Below, piece by piece: positions 11,640 to 25,300 of a stretch of DNA of 64,000 nucleotides. The stretch comes from Lamellibrachia satsuma (lineage: Eukaryota > Annelida > Polychaeta > Sabellida > Siboglinidae). Positions within the stretch are counted from its first letter, which is position 1; each line of letters begins with the position of its first letter. The position numbers and the translations under genes are program-made. Location: the NCBI GenBank assembly GCA_033239005.1, contig BSQZ01000036.1, forward strand, positions 903,501 through 967,500, given 5' to 3'. Below the pieces are notes generated by a model that saw only the letters and a program-made list of their open reading frames with translations, was not told where the DNA came from and did no database searches.

Positions 11640-13330
11640 AATTAGGGGGTATGACACCAGTATGTGGGGAGCAGGTAGCCACTTTGTACTATAACAGTCG
11701 TTTGTGATATTTGTTTAGTGGCCCAGTGCATTAGCAACATTGTGTAACAAATTTGGACAGAATAGTTATATTTTGGTTGTGTCACAGCCACTGGAAGCAT
11801 TGCGTTGGTCAGCATTTTCAAATTTGGCCGCAATGGATATTTGATCAAGTGATACCCCTTTTTAGTGGCGTATCAAAATCATGCTATTCACCTTGTATCT
11901 TATCAACTAGAAGCATGAAAGCAGTCACATAAACAATAAAATTTGACAAACCTGTCAAATTGGAAACTCATTCGTATATCTGAAGAGACAGTAAACAGGC
12001 TTCATTGGATCGAAATGCTCTTGAAATCTAGTGTGCATGATTTATCAAGTGTCAATATCAACCAATTAAAAAAAAATTATGTGACTGTTTTTCAGCTGAT
12101 ATTATGGGCAAGGTATTGTTTAGACTTTGTTGGTAAACAGATAATAATGACTTGACAAGCAGGAGTGTTCTATAATGTGTCTACATATATATTGTGCTGC
12201 AACTTGATATTTTACAGTTTCTGAAACAAAAAATTCCTATTAATGTCGCTGCCAAACCTGTTCTATAGCACAGAAGACCAAGACTAGTAGAGCCTAAAGG
12301 AAACATGACACTTCCCATGCATGCACACAAACAATAGCTAAGACCAACTAAAAGGATAATAGCCTGGCCCTAGCTGTTCTGTTCAGTGTCTGTGGGTGTG
12401 TTGGGGGGAGTGGTGTTTGGAAGGGTGAGCGTTTGTTGTTGCAGCTGCATTGACTTAAATTATTCTGTGTGTCGTACAGTGTTACTAATCTTGGCTAGAT
12501 AAAGCTCTAAATTTTTGCCATTTTGTTTATATGCATCAAGACAGCAACAACACCTTCTCGTGGTTCCTACTGTGGATCACAACAGCAAACTTTGCTGTCG
12601 TGTGGACTAAGAACAGCGTGCACAGGCATTATCTTGTAAATATTAATTGTGTTTCTTTTATACTGAGGGGCTTGACATGTCTAAAGGGAAATGTGGTTGA
12701 TACCAAATAAATATTCAACTGCCACATTATTCACACAGCTTGACGTCTAAAATGATGGCGATATGGAGCCTGTTTGTTATGAAGGAAACATATTTGCCTT
12801 CGTTGCAGTATTGGCAGTTGCAGTCCGACCCATGTTTGCTATTGTGACCGACTATGTGCAGCGCAAACATCATCTGTCTTGGGGATGGTCTACAACTGAG
12901 CCTCCTTTAATGTCTCTGGCATTTCAAGAGTTACCTCTTTGACAGCCTAAACAATGTTGGTTAGTGCAACAAGGTAATGAACATAGCAAGTTACATGCTC
13001 TCATTGATATCTCATTGTTTTTCCAGTGGTATAATAGTTTTGTATGTTAGTATGCTGAATCAAACCCCTAAGAATGTAGAATATTATATTACATAACATA
13101 GTAGCTGCCACACCATCTTGGGACCACTACCTGAATAAATGAATTCACATGGACAATACATGCTCCCGTATGTTTAATTGCACATGTCCAAAATTGCTTC
13201 TTTCATAAATATATACCTTGTACAGATATACATTGGGCTTTTAGAATCATTCTTACAAATACCTGTCTTAGCTTTTCACTTTGTCGTGTTTCACGTGTTG
13301 TGTCATAAACTGTTGAATAACAACAGCAGA
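11640..13330. other. no gene established; weak open segments at about 12532-12641 and 12790-12942
   Basis: Two short plus-strand frames look hydrophobic and exon-like (for example FAFVAVLAVAVRPMFAIVTD) and are followed by GT or stops. Nothing links them into a gene and no homology is recognised. The rest is AT-rich. Confidence 0.3.
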
Positions 13331-13364
13331 TTATTAGGTAACAATTTCTGCTTGAATATAGATG

Positions 13365-13608
13365 TATGTAGACTTTTGCTTATGCCTGGCTGGCACACTG
13401 CGTCGGCAACTGCCAGCAATCATGAAGGAGTGGTTTGCACCACTCTGTCTGTGTGAATAACAACAACAGATTACTGCTTGAAGATAGATGTATGTTAGGT
13501 CAGGGCATTTATCAAGTCCTGGCCGTAGACTTTTGCTTATGCCTGGCCAGCACTCTGCGTCGGCAACTGCCAGCAATCATGAAGGAGTGGTTTGCACCAC
13601 TCTGTCAA
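13365..13608. repeat. direct duplication of about 83 bp
   Basis: GTAGACTTTTGCTTATGCCT at 13368 recurs at 13531 with the same following sequence, through GGCAACTGCCAGCAATCATG and GGAGTGGTTTGCACCACTCTGTC. The copies differ at a few bases. One plus-strand frame over the second copy reads VDFCLCLASTLRRQLPAIMK and stops after ATNPHC; no family is recognised. Confidence 0.85.
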
Positions 13609-14056
13609 AGTCATCCTGGCTTACTCGTGGCAACCAATCCCCACTGCTAACCCCATTGGGTTCCTGTTGGATTGTGGCATCTGATGGTTTGTGGTAACAG
13701 TGGCCACCCTTGAAGCCGCCAACCTTCATCTTAATTCCACCAGCAGGTGGACATTTCTCCTCACTCTTTCTACTACTACTACTATTCTACTACTACTACT
13801 CTACCACTACCACTACTACTACTATAATGTATTGTCTCCTCCATTGTAAAATTCCTGGTAAATCCAAGAAAATTACCAATGAAACTGCGGTGGGGACATG
13901 TTCACATTAGTTCTGCTGAATTTAACATTCTTCGGCAATGAAGCGGTTGTTAAGACTGTGTGATGTCATCTGAAGTGCTGGATTTCCCATACGCATTTCT
14001 GTTATTCCTTGAAGTGTTGCTCGTTCATCATCTGCCATATCCAGTCACGTAAATAC

Positions 14057-15213
14057 TGTGTACTCCATCTCTCATGAGTAAATGCTGTGGCCTCCATCTC
14101 TCATCAGCAAATGCCGTATACTCCATCTCTCATAAGTGAATGCTGTGTACTCCATCTCTCTAGTGTAAATATTGTGGATTCTATCTCTTATGAATAAATG
14201 TCATGTACACCATCTCATGAGTAAATGCTGTGTACTCCATCTCTCATAAGTACATGATGTGGACTCCATCTCTCACGAGTAAATGCTGTGTACTCCATAT
14301 CTTGTGAATAAAAGCTGTAGACTCCATCTGTCATGAGTAAATGCTGTAGATTCCATATCTCATGAGTAAGTGGTATGGATTTCACCTGAGAAAATGCTGT
14401 GGATTAGTGGTGAAGATGAAGGGGAAAAAATCGACAACCGGTATCCGCACCAGTTTCACACCGTACTAAATGGAAAAGGAAGAGAGCAACAATTGCGTAT
14501 CTCATGTAAATGCTGTGGACTCTATCTGTTGTGAGTAAATGCTGTGGACTCCACCTCTCATGAGTAAAAGCTCTGGAATCCATCTCTCACAAGTAAATTC
14601 TGTAGATTCCATCTCTCACGAGTAAATGCTATGTATTCCATCTCTCATGAATAAATGGTGTGGACTCCATCTCTCGTGAGCAAATGCTGTGGACTCTATA
14701 TCTCAATCTCTCTCATGAGTAAATGCTGTAGACTCCATCTCTCGTGAGTAAATGCTGTGGACTCCATCTCTCATGAGTCAATGTTGTGTACTCCATCCCT
14801 CTCATGAGTCAATGCTGTGTACTCCATCCCTCTCATGAGTCAATGCTGTGCACTTAATCTCTCATGAGTAAATGCTGTATACTCCATCTCGCATAAGTAA
14901 ATGTTGTGTATTCCATCTCTCACAAGTAAATGCTGTGTACTCCATCTCTCGTGTGTAAAAGCTGTGGACTCCATCTTTTGAGAGTCAATGCTGTGGAATC
15001 CATATCTAGTGAGTAAATGCTGTGGACTCCACTTCTCATGTGTAAATGCTGTGGACCAGTGATGAAGAAGAATGTGAAAAAAATCGACTACAGGTATTTG
15101 TCCCAGCCTCACCCAGGACTACAGGGAAAAGGAGGAGAGCAACAATTCCATCTCTCGTGTATAAATGCTGTGGACTCCATCTGTCATGAGTAAATGCTGT
15201 GTACTCCATCTCT
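14057..15213. repeat. 29-bp minisatellite with two inserted 100-bp segments
   Basis: Variants of CTCCATCTCTCATGAGTAAA plus TGCTGTGGA repeat about 30 times. The array is interrupted twice, at about 14398-14498 and 15050-15148, by related segments of about 100 bp (AAAATCGAC, CACC, GGAAAAGGAAGAGAGCAACAAT). A third relative of that segment lies at about 59724-59780, so it is a dispersed repeat caught in the array and probably copied with it. Confidence 0.9.
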
Positions 15214-15383
15214 CACGATTAACTGCACAAGAATCCAAGATGCAGTTAGCAGAATTTACTGGAGTCCAAGATGCAATTCAGTAAATTCTGCTAACTACAT
15301 CACAAGAGAATGCAAATGAATGAATGAATGCTGTGGCATAGGTGAGCGAGTAGATAATGTAGATGTTTTGTTGATAGGGCAAG

Positions 15384-15549
15384 CATATGGTGGACGCGGA
15401 TGGTGCGGAGAGGTTCAACAACATGTTCCATGAGAATATGATGTTACACACAGCGTGAAACCGCTACAACAAACAGTCGACGGCATGACAGCCAAGAACA
15501 TCGTCTTGCTGGCCGAGCACAACACAGTAATGATTGCCAGTGGTGACGG
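15384..15549 (+). other. exon-like segment, frameshifted, unrecognised
   Basis: After TTGATAG the frame reads GKHMVDADGAERFNNMFHEN and stops at TGA. A different frame then reads TVDGMTAKNIVLLAEHNTVM up to a GTAAGA at 15550. Both halves look coding, so a decayed exon with a frameshift near 15455-15480 is likely. No family is recognised. Confidence 0.35.
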
Positions 15550-15555
15550 TAAGAA

Positions 15556-18500
15556 TGAACTTTGGCATTTCGTTTAAGTTTGAAGTTGGGTAAAAGCACT
15601 TTTATTGACTAAACACAAATATGTTTGAAGATTGCGTTCGAAAGCAATACGTTCCAAATGGCTAGTGGATTAGGAAGCCATTGGCTTGTAATCCACCATT
15701 ATCATACAGTTTTCAGTGTAGAATTATCAGAGACGTGTTATACATATTGGCAATATGTACTAATGTATATACTTAATATATATATATATATATATGCCAA
15801 TCGCAACCGGGGTAACTAACTGCCAATATGTTGCCTTGCTATTCGATGCTCCCATTTGCTCGGGAAAATTAATTCCTTGACGTATCTTGGAGTAAAGAAC
15901 AATTTGTTCGTTCTTTAGCCACTGCTCAACTAACCCTCCCTTGGGCCTCGGGTGGCTCAACTAGCCCCGTTTCAACAGTTGAACTTTTTTAATTAATGCG
16001 TGAAGTAATGTCAACAATTGTCTTCCCTGTGCATAATTAAAACACCTGTAAGTGCATAGACAATAAAGTCTGGTCACATGCTTTGTCGCCTTTGATAGTT
16101 TACTCAATAGCAGACAATAATCACAATCACCAAAAGTTTTTTTAAATATAAAAAAACATACTTTTAACTCACATTTTCTGGCCGTTGTGACAAATGTCAC
16201 CTAATGTATGTCAATCGTGTTCTAATAACATGTTCAATCACTGCGTGGTACCAAGTAACTCTCGCTGCTGCTGTTTCTTGGGAAACATGGGTGGCTCAAC
16301 TAACCCAGTGCCGTGGCTCAACACTGCCTTCCCATATTCTTGACGTCTCTATAAAACGCACGTTTGCACATATAATATGTAGTAGTTCAATATGTTAGAT
16401 GGGAGACAGTTAAAAACAGAATTTAGCCAAGTAATGAATTAAATTGTTCTGTATCTGAAGAGATTGACAGTGTATATTTAGATATTGTAATAGAGTCATG
16501 TATATTCATGTCAACTGATTTGCAAATTTGTATGCTCTTGAAAGGGTGATTCTGTTGTTGTCTTGGTAGTTTGTTGTTGTTTTGTTTTGTTTTTGTTGCT
16601 GTAATTTACTCAAGACTTACTGAATACTGCACGCACTTGAAGATACTGACAGTGTGGATTCTGTGTAGTATAAATGTCAGCCGACTTTATTATAATTATA
16701 TTGTGATGCTCAGACATCAAACATACAATAAGCAAGATATGCTTGTACTTCTAGTGCCTTTTTGTGCAAATGTGCTCAAAGACGATTTAAACAGACTGAC
16801 AGCATGTATTGCGTTATTGTGTAAAAAAAGTTTTAGTTGAGACACCCAAGACCCAAGGAAGGTTTAAAGAATGAAGACGAGTATTCTTTACCCCAAAATA
16901 CATCAAGGAATTCATTTTTCCAAGCACATTGGGACGTCAGATAGCTACAAGACAACATAACAGCAGTTTGTTACACTGGCTGCGATTTACCTATAAGTCT
17001 ACATTAATTTAAGTATCTTGACTTATTAATTAAGTATGTAGACTTGTCAGAGTTGTACCCATTGGTTAGATGTGTTGGCTGAGTTGTTAAAAAATTTTTG
17101 TGCAAGACCTACGTAAATTATACTAATAATGCATTTACGCAACTTGCGCTGCACTGTGGCTCAACTTACATTACATCAAGTGTTCATTGAGCCAGCTTAT
17201 CAACACTATTTGAATCAGCTAGATATAATTATCTGTGCATGCTAGATATATTATCTTGGTATAAGATGATCTATTAATAATCATAGCATGCGAGTAAAAA
17301 CAATTTTGACTTATGAATATAATTGTGCCCTAGACATCAAAAAGAATGAAAAATGGCTCATCTAACACGTCCTTCCACTAATAATTAGAGCTTTCTAATT
17401 AAGAATAAAATAAAAAAAGTGCTAGTAAAATATTGCTGAATATTTTTTTTTAATTTACCAAAAAGACAATAGTTTGCAAACATGACTTTTTTTACTGGGG
17501 GCAAACTCTGAATGAATACAGAGGAAAAATTATAATATTAACAGTAAAACAGAGAAGTCATCTCCCTGCGGCTGTTATCCTACCTTATCACTTGGTGGCA
17601 CTGCTTAGCTTCACTTTTAAGCGCAAAACACGCATGAGTGGTGCCTCTTTGTTTCCTACACTCTTTGATTGTACTAACAACACCAAGACAACACGTCACA
17701 ACAAAATTCCATTCAAGACTATATTTACGTAAAATCACCAGAAATTATTTCCTGTATGCCTGTCTGGTTGGCATTCGTTCGCAATGACCCAGAGCTGTGC
17801 CATCATATTAATACAGATTCTATTTACAGAGACATAAATTACATCTGCTGAACAGTGCATGTAACCACTGGAAGAAACAGAAGAGACGTCAAACGGGCAA
17901 AATGCACTACAGTCTGTCCACTTACACGTCAGTTTTATGACAGTACGAAAACACAACTGACAATATTGTTCAATAAGCCACGAAATGCATTTTGCCGTCA
18001 CAGTGACTGGTCACATGAATCGGTCTGACTGGATCCACCAGGCCCACTTTCCCAGGAGAACACCTAGAAAAAGGAATGCTCCACAATTTACAACAGAACG
18101 TCAGCGAGACAACTGCAGCCATCTATAAGTGAAGCCACACATGGTGATAGCTGTGCTAAGTGGATCAATCAGTGTTGACCAGTAGACAGGGAACTTGCCA
18201 ACGAAAAGTACATCCTCCAATGTACAAGTAACAGTTCATTGCATCTCTAAAATTGCCTATATGGCAGAAGCTCCCTCGATTGAACGTCTGTAATTGTCGT
18301 CACTTATGGGCACAGTATATCACTAGTCTTACTTGTTGGTGGCTGCTTGACATGCATATATACACATTCAGCTTCATTCAGTGGGAAGTCCAGCATCTTA
18401 CAGACATCCCAGATGGTTGTAATGCAACATGATGGCACCACCAAGCAACATAGCCTTTCTTCCCTGTTCTCATTCACTGTTCATTTCTCCCTCTTTCCCT

Positions 18501-19012
18501 ATGCTTCCAAGAGTACCAAAAGCTATGCCGTGCTGCTGTACAACATCATAACACACAAAAACAGCTCCAGTGCGACATCTTGACATCATACATATCACAT
18601 GAGCAACATTATTCCGACTGAGCAATGATTAAGTTCGTGTAAATGCATTATTAATAGGAGCGATTAATTAGTTGACGTATATGAATAATTGTCTATGCTT
18701 CTGTACCCTTCAGTAGCATGGTTAGTATCGTATATTACAAAAGAAAACTGTTTAGGCATGCATTCACAAACACACACGTGCATGACACAATTACATTAAT
18801 CAAATCATTAATCAAAATCTCATGTCGATGAATCTGACAATCACTCAGAACTGGAGCCAGCACGGAATCCCCTGTTGTTGTGCTCGCAGAACTAATAAAA
18901 CGGCGACGGCAGTGCAGAGAATACCTTCGCACGGGGCATCGGCATAACACGGGATGATGAGTCGTAACGGAATGACTGGAGTGACCACACAATAGCGCTA
19001 TAGCAATGACAG
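15556..19012. other. no gene seen; the part next to 19013 is probably TRAPPC8 3' UTR
   Basis: Only short AT repeats (15776-15795) and T-rich tracts. The segment immediately below 19013 should include the 3' UTR of TRAPPC8, but I saw no clear AATAAA on the minus strand between 18.0 and 19.0 kb, so the transcript end is not set. Confidence 0.4.
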
Positions 19013-19352
19013 TCATGTGACTGGTTTGTCGCCGGTAATGACCACAAGGAATGGTCCCGCCGCCTTCTGCGGCACAAACTGCAGGACGCCATCTAGTGGC
19101 CCCGGGGAGTCAGAGTTTACGTGCGGCCTCGCCGACACCTGTAGACTGCCAAGGTTGTAGACCCCTGGCCTTGAGAAGCAGGCATACAATGACAGACTGC
19201 CAGGCTGTCTCGTGGCCAGCGACATCTGAACGTGTGACATTCCAGCCCATGAGAACACATGTGACACGATGGGTTGACAGGGTGTGGGTGACGCCTGGGC
19301 AGCCACGTCTGCAGCGTCACAGTTCCTGCAATGTATTTCACTTGGTGACAGT
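19013..19352 (-). CDS. TRAPPC8: TRAPPC8 last coding exon
   Basis: Acceptor TATAGAG|ACTG; the AG two bases earlier would shift the frame. Encodes SPSEIHCRNCDAADV, a Ser/Gln/Pro stretch, GVYNLGSLQVSARP and a hydrophobic end (FLVVITGD) matching the family C-terminus. TGA at 19013-19015. Confidence 0.93.
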
Positions 19353-22300
19353 CTCTATACAGACCAGAAGAACGATTTAGTTGACCTTATGTAACAATTA
19401 TAAAAATATATAAATAACCATGATAAATTAGTATGAAAAATATGAATATATGATGCGTACAACAATAATGGTATCAACAGATACATAACAACAACAAAAA
19501 CTCAGTCGCTCTCGAGAAGCCACCCTCTATGTTAAATGAGTTAAACAAAGGTAATTCTCATAGAACAAGAAGTCTCCAAGTTTGCTTATGCCACAAAAAA
19601 GTGTGCGTGCGTGCGTGCGTGTCTACCTGCGTGTCTATGGACATATTTGTGCATGCTGGTGTGTGTGAGTGTATGGTCATTATATATATATAATATACTG
19701 ACCATAGTTTAGTTTGTGTTGTATAAACAGACGCATGGATATGGTCAGAATGATCTGTAGACAATGTCTACTAATACATACACTCACACACATATGATTT
19801 GACTTGTATGTCGGTTCATATAAATTTTCACTTCAGTTCAATTTATTCTCAAAAACCTTAATAGGTTACAGGAGAATTAAACTATTGCATACTTTTGATG
19901 GATAATGCATGTCTTACCTGATGTTTGGTGATGTGTCAATACAGATATCAAGTAGCTGTTCTGACATATTGAAAATTGACAGCGTCACCGGTACATAGCA
20001 GAGCCTGAAAGTTACACAATGACGATGCAGTATTTCCCACTCGCTTGGTAATGGATGACCAAGGTACCAGCTCAACTACCAATTGGTAATGAATGACCAA
20101 GGTACCAGCTCAACTATCAATTGGTAATGGATGACCAAGGTACCAGCTCAACTACCAATTGGTAATGAATGACCAAGGTACCAGCTCAACTATCAATTGG
20201 TAATGGATGACCAAGGTACCAGCTCAACTACCAATTGGTAATGGATGACCAGGGTACCAGCTCAACTACCAATTGGTAATGGATGACCAAGGTACCAGCT
20301 CAACTATCAATTGGTAATGGATGATCAGGGTACCAGCTCAACTATCAATTGGTACTGGATGACCATGTACCAGCTCAACTACCAATTGGTAATGGATGAC
20401 CAAGGTACCAGCTCAACTACCAATTGGTAATGGATGATCAGGGTACCAGCTCAACTACCAATTGGCCACCCTACTAATATAACAATAAATAAACATGATC
20501 ACTACAATAACTAGCGATTCATCATTACATACATAGTCGTGGTGGGGTGGTCACAGGTTTGTGGGTGACCTTGTGGCGAAATGGCCCCACCTGTTTGTAA
20601 TTAAATTTGTGTATTGGTGGTGGAATGTCTGTATTCTTTGCATTACATGTTCATGACAACTTCTTGATGTATATATGTTATCATCATGCTTGTAGGAATG
20701 TGGGCTCTGAGAAACTTGCCGGACGGGGCTGTACATGTGTTCAGTTCCTGTCGGGTTTGCTTAGAGGAGCTCACATTCCTGTTAATGTTCTTCCCAAAGT
20801 GGCTGCGTGATAAGCAGTCCACTTTGCAATAAAAAACGTCATTTATTTGGCCTGTTTCAATTCTCTCCTACATCGGACTTGTGTTGGTTATTGCATAAAT
20901 ACACATTTGTAATGATTTAAGTGCATAGATGCATTACAAATGTATTACATAAATTGATGAACAGTCATATATACCTGGTAAATGTAATCAAGTCAGTATA
21001 ATTAAATGTACTTTAGGTTTAAAATTTACTACAAAATTAACGGTTAGGAATAAAGCAGTTTTTAACATAAGTGGAAAAACCACACAAGCTGTGTATAAAA
21101 TGCTATCGAGGATAATATTTGCAGTGACTCCACTTACCAGAAATAATAGAAATGATGTGATTATCTAACACAAAAACAACAGTATAAAAGAAATATGTAA
21201 ACAAGAAAGCTGAGAAGACAGAAATGATAACAAATCACTGAAGCTTTATTTGTTTCACAGCAGACCATATAATTGGTTCGTTTCGTGGGAATTTGTCCAG
21301 TCTTACATAAGAAAAGAAATTCAAAATGGATGCAGGTAGTTTTGTGCTATTATGGCTGTCTATGAATGATATGGTTGCAGCATGAAGGATGACGACAGTT
21401 TTACAAGCTGCTACATATCGATGTAACTCAAAGTTTCATGTTGAGGGAGGCAGGCAGATATGAATATCTGAATCTAAAACAATATAATTATTTTCAATGC
21501 TCTTTAAGAGCCAAACAAGAAGAAATTTGGTGAATAGATTTGACGCAGCTAGATTTAACAAGATTTAACAAGATTTGCCATCCAAGCCAAAGGCCCAGAT
21601 GGCAAGTGGACAAGGAAGCCATTGGCTTATCGAGAGTCCAACAATGTTCACCTACTTATAACCCGCCCTTCTGATATATGTGTCAACCTTGTTTTTAAAC
21701 ATATTCACGCTGCTAGCAGTTACACAATCTGTAGACAGTTTGTTCCATTCATTTACTGTCCTCTGTGAGAACGAGTGCTTCCTGATGTCCAATCTACATT
21801 GATCCTTTACTAATTTTACCTCATGTCCTCTAGTTCTGCTATCCTTCTTGAGTGAGAAAAACATATTTCTATCAATATTTTCATACCCATTCAATATCTT
21901 AAAAACTTCAATCTGATCTCCTCTTAACCTCCTTGTCTCTAGAGTTGTTAAACCACATTCTTTCAGGCGTTCTTCATAACTAAGGTCTCTAAGTTCTGGA
22001 ATCATTTTAGTTGCTCTCCTTTGTATGCGTTCAAGCGTATCTATATCCTTCTTACGATATGGTCTCCATGCTTGTATACAGTATTCTAAATGAGGTCTAA
22101 CTATTGCTTTATAAAGAGGTATAATTAACTTTTTTCCCTTGTATGTTATGTTTCTTCTAATCAATCCAAGAATTTGATTACCCTTTGAAGCTGCAATACC
22201 ACACTGCTCTGAAACTTTCATATCAGCGCTTATTGTAACTCCTAAGTCCTTTTCTTTTACAGTAGTACCAAGAACAGTAGCTCCCATTTTATAGTTTACA

Positions 22301-25300
22301 TTCAAGTTCCCATGTCCTGTATGTAGGCATTTACATTTCCCAAAATTGAACAGCATCTGCCATTTCTCAGACCATTTCACTAATCTGTCTAGATCGTTTT
22401 GTAAATGTTGTTTATCACCATCAGTATTAACCTTTCTAAACAGTTTTGTGTCGTCCGCAAATTTCAGTACGTTACTTGTTATACTGTCGTCCAAGTCATT
22501 GATATAAATTAAGAATAATATAGGTCCTAGCAGCTATTAAGTTGGAGGTTAAGTAACGTTAGGTTCATATACTGCCGTACATGGATAGTTGATTTGATCA
22601 TCCTTAATGAAGAGGAAGCTAAAAATGGAAGGGAAACAAGGGAAAGGCATGAGGCTGGAAAGGAAAGAAGGGGGAAGGCGCCAGGCTTGCAGTGAGGGAG
22701 TGGACAAGGGAGCGAGAAATAGCCTCATAATACACCAGACCTGTCAACGAGGAAGTTGTGGCTGACTGTCTGTGTGTACGTGAGACTGTAGGGCACGAGC
22801 TGAGACATGATGCGTGGATCGGACATTTGTGGCACGTCTGGTGGTGGTTCCTGTATGATCTTCACCGACGGCCGCTCCAGGGGCACCTGTAACAACAGTC
22901 CACTCTGAATGTCTTCACACCGGTACACACCCATCAACAGTCTTGTACAAGTTGTCACAGAATAAGGCTGTTCAAATGTTAAACAACACATTGCTGACAG
23001 TCGTAGTAACAGCACATTGTATGGACAGATTTTTAGGAGAATATGGCCATGCATGACTAAATGGGGAAAAAAGGCTGAGAACATCTGATTTAGAGGATGT
23101 ATTATTTCCAACTCCTGAATGAAGCCTTAAAAATACAGTAATCTTGTATAATGTCTGAAGGTAGAATCATATGGAAAAGTTTATTTGTGGAAGCCAAGCA
23201 CCGTAAGTAAACGAGCTGAGGAGTGACAAAGTGCTGTTATTGCAAGTCATAGTTTGTACAGACACTAACACTATGGCATTGATAAAACTACTGCCCGATG
23301 ATAAACTAACCTTTGAGCACAGGTGGAAATGAAGGCTACCTTGACAACAACTTACCTTGACCACAGGTGGAAAGGTCACAGTTGTCCCCAGTTCCTCCAA
23401 AGACACCTGGTGCTGACCTTCGACCTCTTGTCTCTCACCTGATTCGCTAATAACAACGGCCTGAAACCCAACAAATCATTGCAATAAATGCCTTCAGACT
23501 TTAGACTAAGGTAGCAGGATGCCATTAAAACTACTTTTGAGACCCAGTACTGTAGCCATGAACTTAGTGTACCATATGAAAGTAGACTAAATAAAAAATT
23601 TATATTATTTGCATAAATTATGCAAATTAGCAGACAATATGGCTGCTGTAAAAAGGGCTAAATCTTCAAGCATGATTACTGGGATACGGAATTAACACAG
23701 TTCAAAATATAACATATAAATGCATGTTCTGAGGGAAACAGATATTCTAAAATATAATATAGAATATTTTTTACAGTGTGATTTAAAATTTTTGCTATAT
23801 TCAAGTGCCTAATTAAATATTCATGTGGGATAAAAATCACCTTCCATTCATTTAATCACAAAATCCCACCATCATTCCTTAGGCAATTATGTCAAGTTGT
23901 GTTGAAAAATTTAGATAAAACTCTTAAATGGTGTTGGCGATAACATGTTTCAAGTTAGAGTGTGTTGGAGATAACATGTTTCAAATTAGGTCACTTCCAG
24001 GAAACATTCATCATTGAGAAACGTATTTAAAGTTCACAGTGCATTAATGGATGTTTCAAAGTTGCATCACAGGTGGTCATGCATCAGAAAATATGCATCA
24101 ACACAAAGTATCAAAACAACACAAAGCATCCTAAATCTTTTTGTAATGAGCTAGTCTTTCACAAATTTACTGTTTTTGGAATTAATAAAAAATATTAAAT
24201 ACAACTATAATCCAAGGGGCAAATACGTTGCTATGGAATAGAAACAAATCCCACCTTTACTACGAATTAGTGTCGTTTCACCTATTTAGAGGAAGTTTGA
24301 TTTTTTATCATAAAATAATTGTTTGTCTATAATAAACCTATAATTTGATATTGCTTAAAAAGATTAAGAAAAATCCAATTTTAGAGGATCCTGCTTCCGA
24401 CTTTTCAGTATGTCTTCCCGGTAAAAAGTTCATGGATACAACACATTATTTGAGAAGACCTCCAAATTAAGTCAGAAATATGGTTGGCCAGTAGAACTGG
24501 ACAGGCCAGTACAAAAATCTAGGAAAACATTCCTGAAAAATGCCGCAATCTTCCAACTAAACTTTGTTGACAATCTCTCCTGTGACAAGCGAGAAACCAC
24601 ATACCTTCCAGATGACAATCAGAGTAAGTTCAACAGCCAGAGCCGAGTCAAATGATGACGTCATCTGAGCGTCTGTCCTGTCCATTGAGTTTGGTTTCAG
24701 TGGCTCCACCTGGATGTTATTGAACTCTGTTTTCGACTTTGAGCGGAAGTAGAAATCGGAACACACCTCTAAAAAGTTGCTCTCCCTCTGGGTAGTAGAA
24801 ATACAATACGTGAAAAATAACCTCATTAGATGCATTCCTAAATGTTTGCTGGTAAAATTTCATTGCACGCAAAACCAAATTTCTGATCGGCACAAGTTGA
24901 AACATTTCCTGGAATATTGCATATAGATAATGATCAGACCTGGGGTAAGTTACATTGGAATTGAAAAAACAATTCCATAATTGGACATGGTGTTTTGCTT
25001 TTAAAGTAACCGGAATTGGTGAAAATGTAATTGATATTTTCTATTCCTTTTCAGTTACTTTTTCAATTGCATCGTAACTTTTTAACTCAAATTATTTGCT
25101 ACATATAATCAATAAAATGTATGTTGTGTTTATCATATTTGTTAACCATTATGCACCATAGTATGCAGAAATTAAGTAAACCTGCTCTAAGATAGATGTA
25201 ATATGTTAGCATTGAGTTTGTCTATGGTTGTTATGTTCACATACTTTCATTTCGATATGGAATTGATAATTGGTATTTTGTAACTGGAATTGGTATTTTT

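Noticed and set aside
14057..15213. CRISPR-like array
   Set aside because: Repeats are contiguous 29-bp units without unique spacers, in an animal genome; it is a minisatellite.
20043..20464. CRISPR-like array
   Set aside because: Units abut with no spacers.
20607..20810. Conserved small protein (67 codons) with a near-copy at 32321
   Set aside because: The frame is shared because the DNA is a dispersed repeat; the second copy diverges by an indel after 40 codons.
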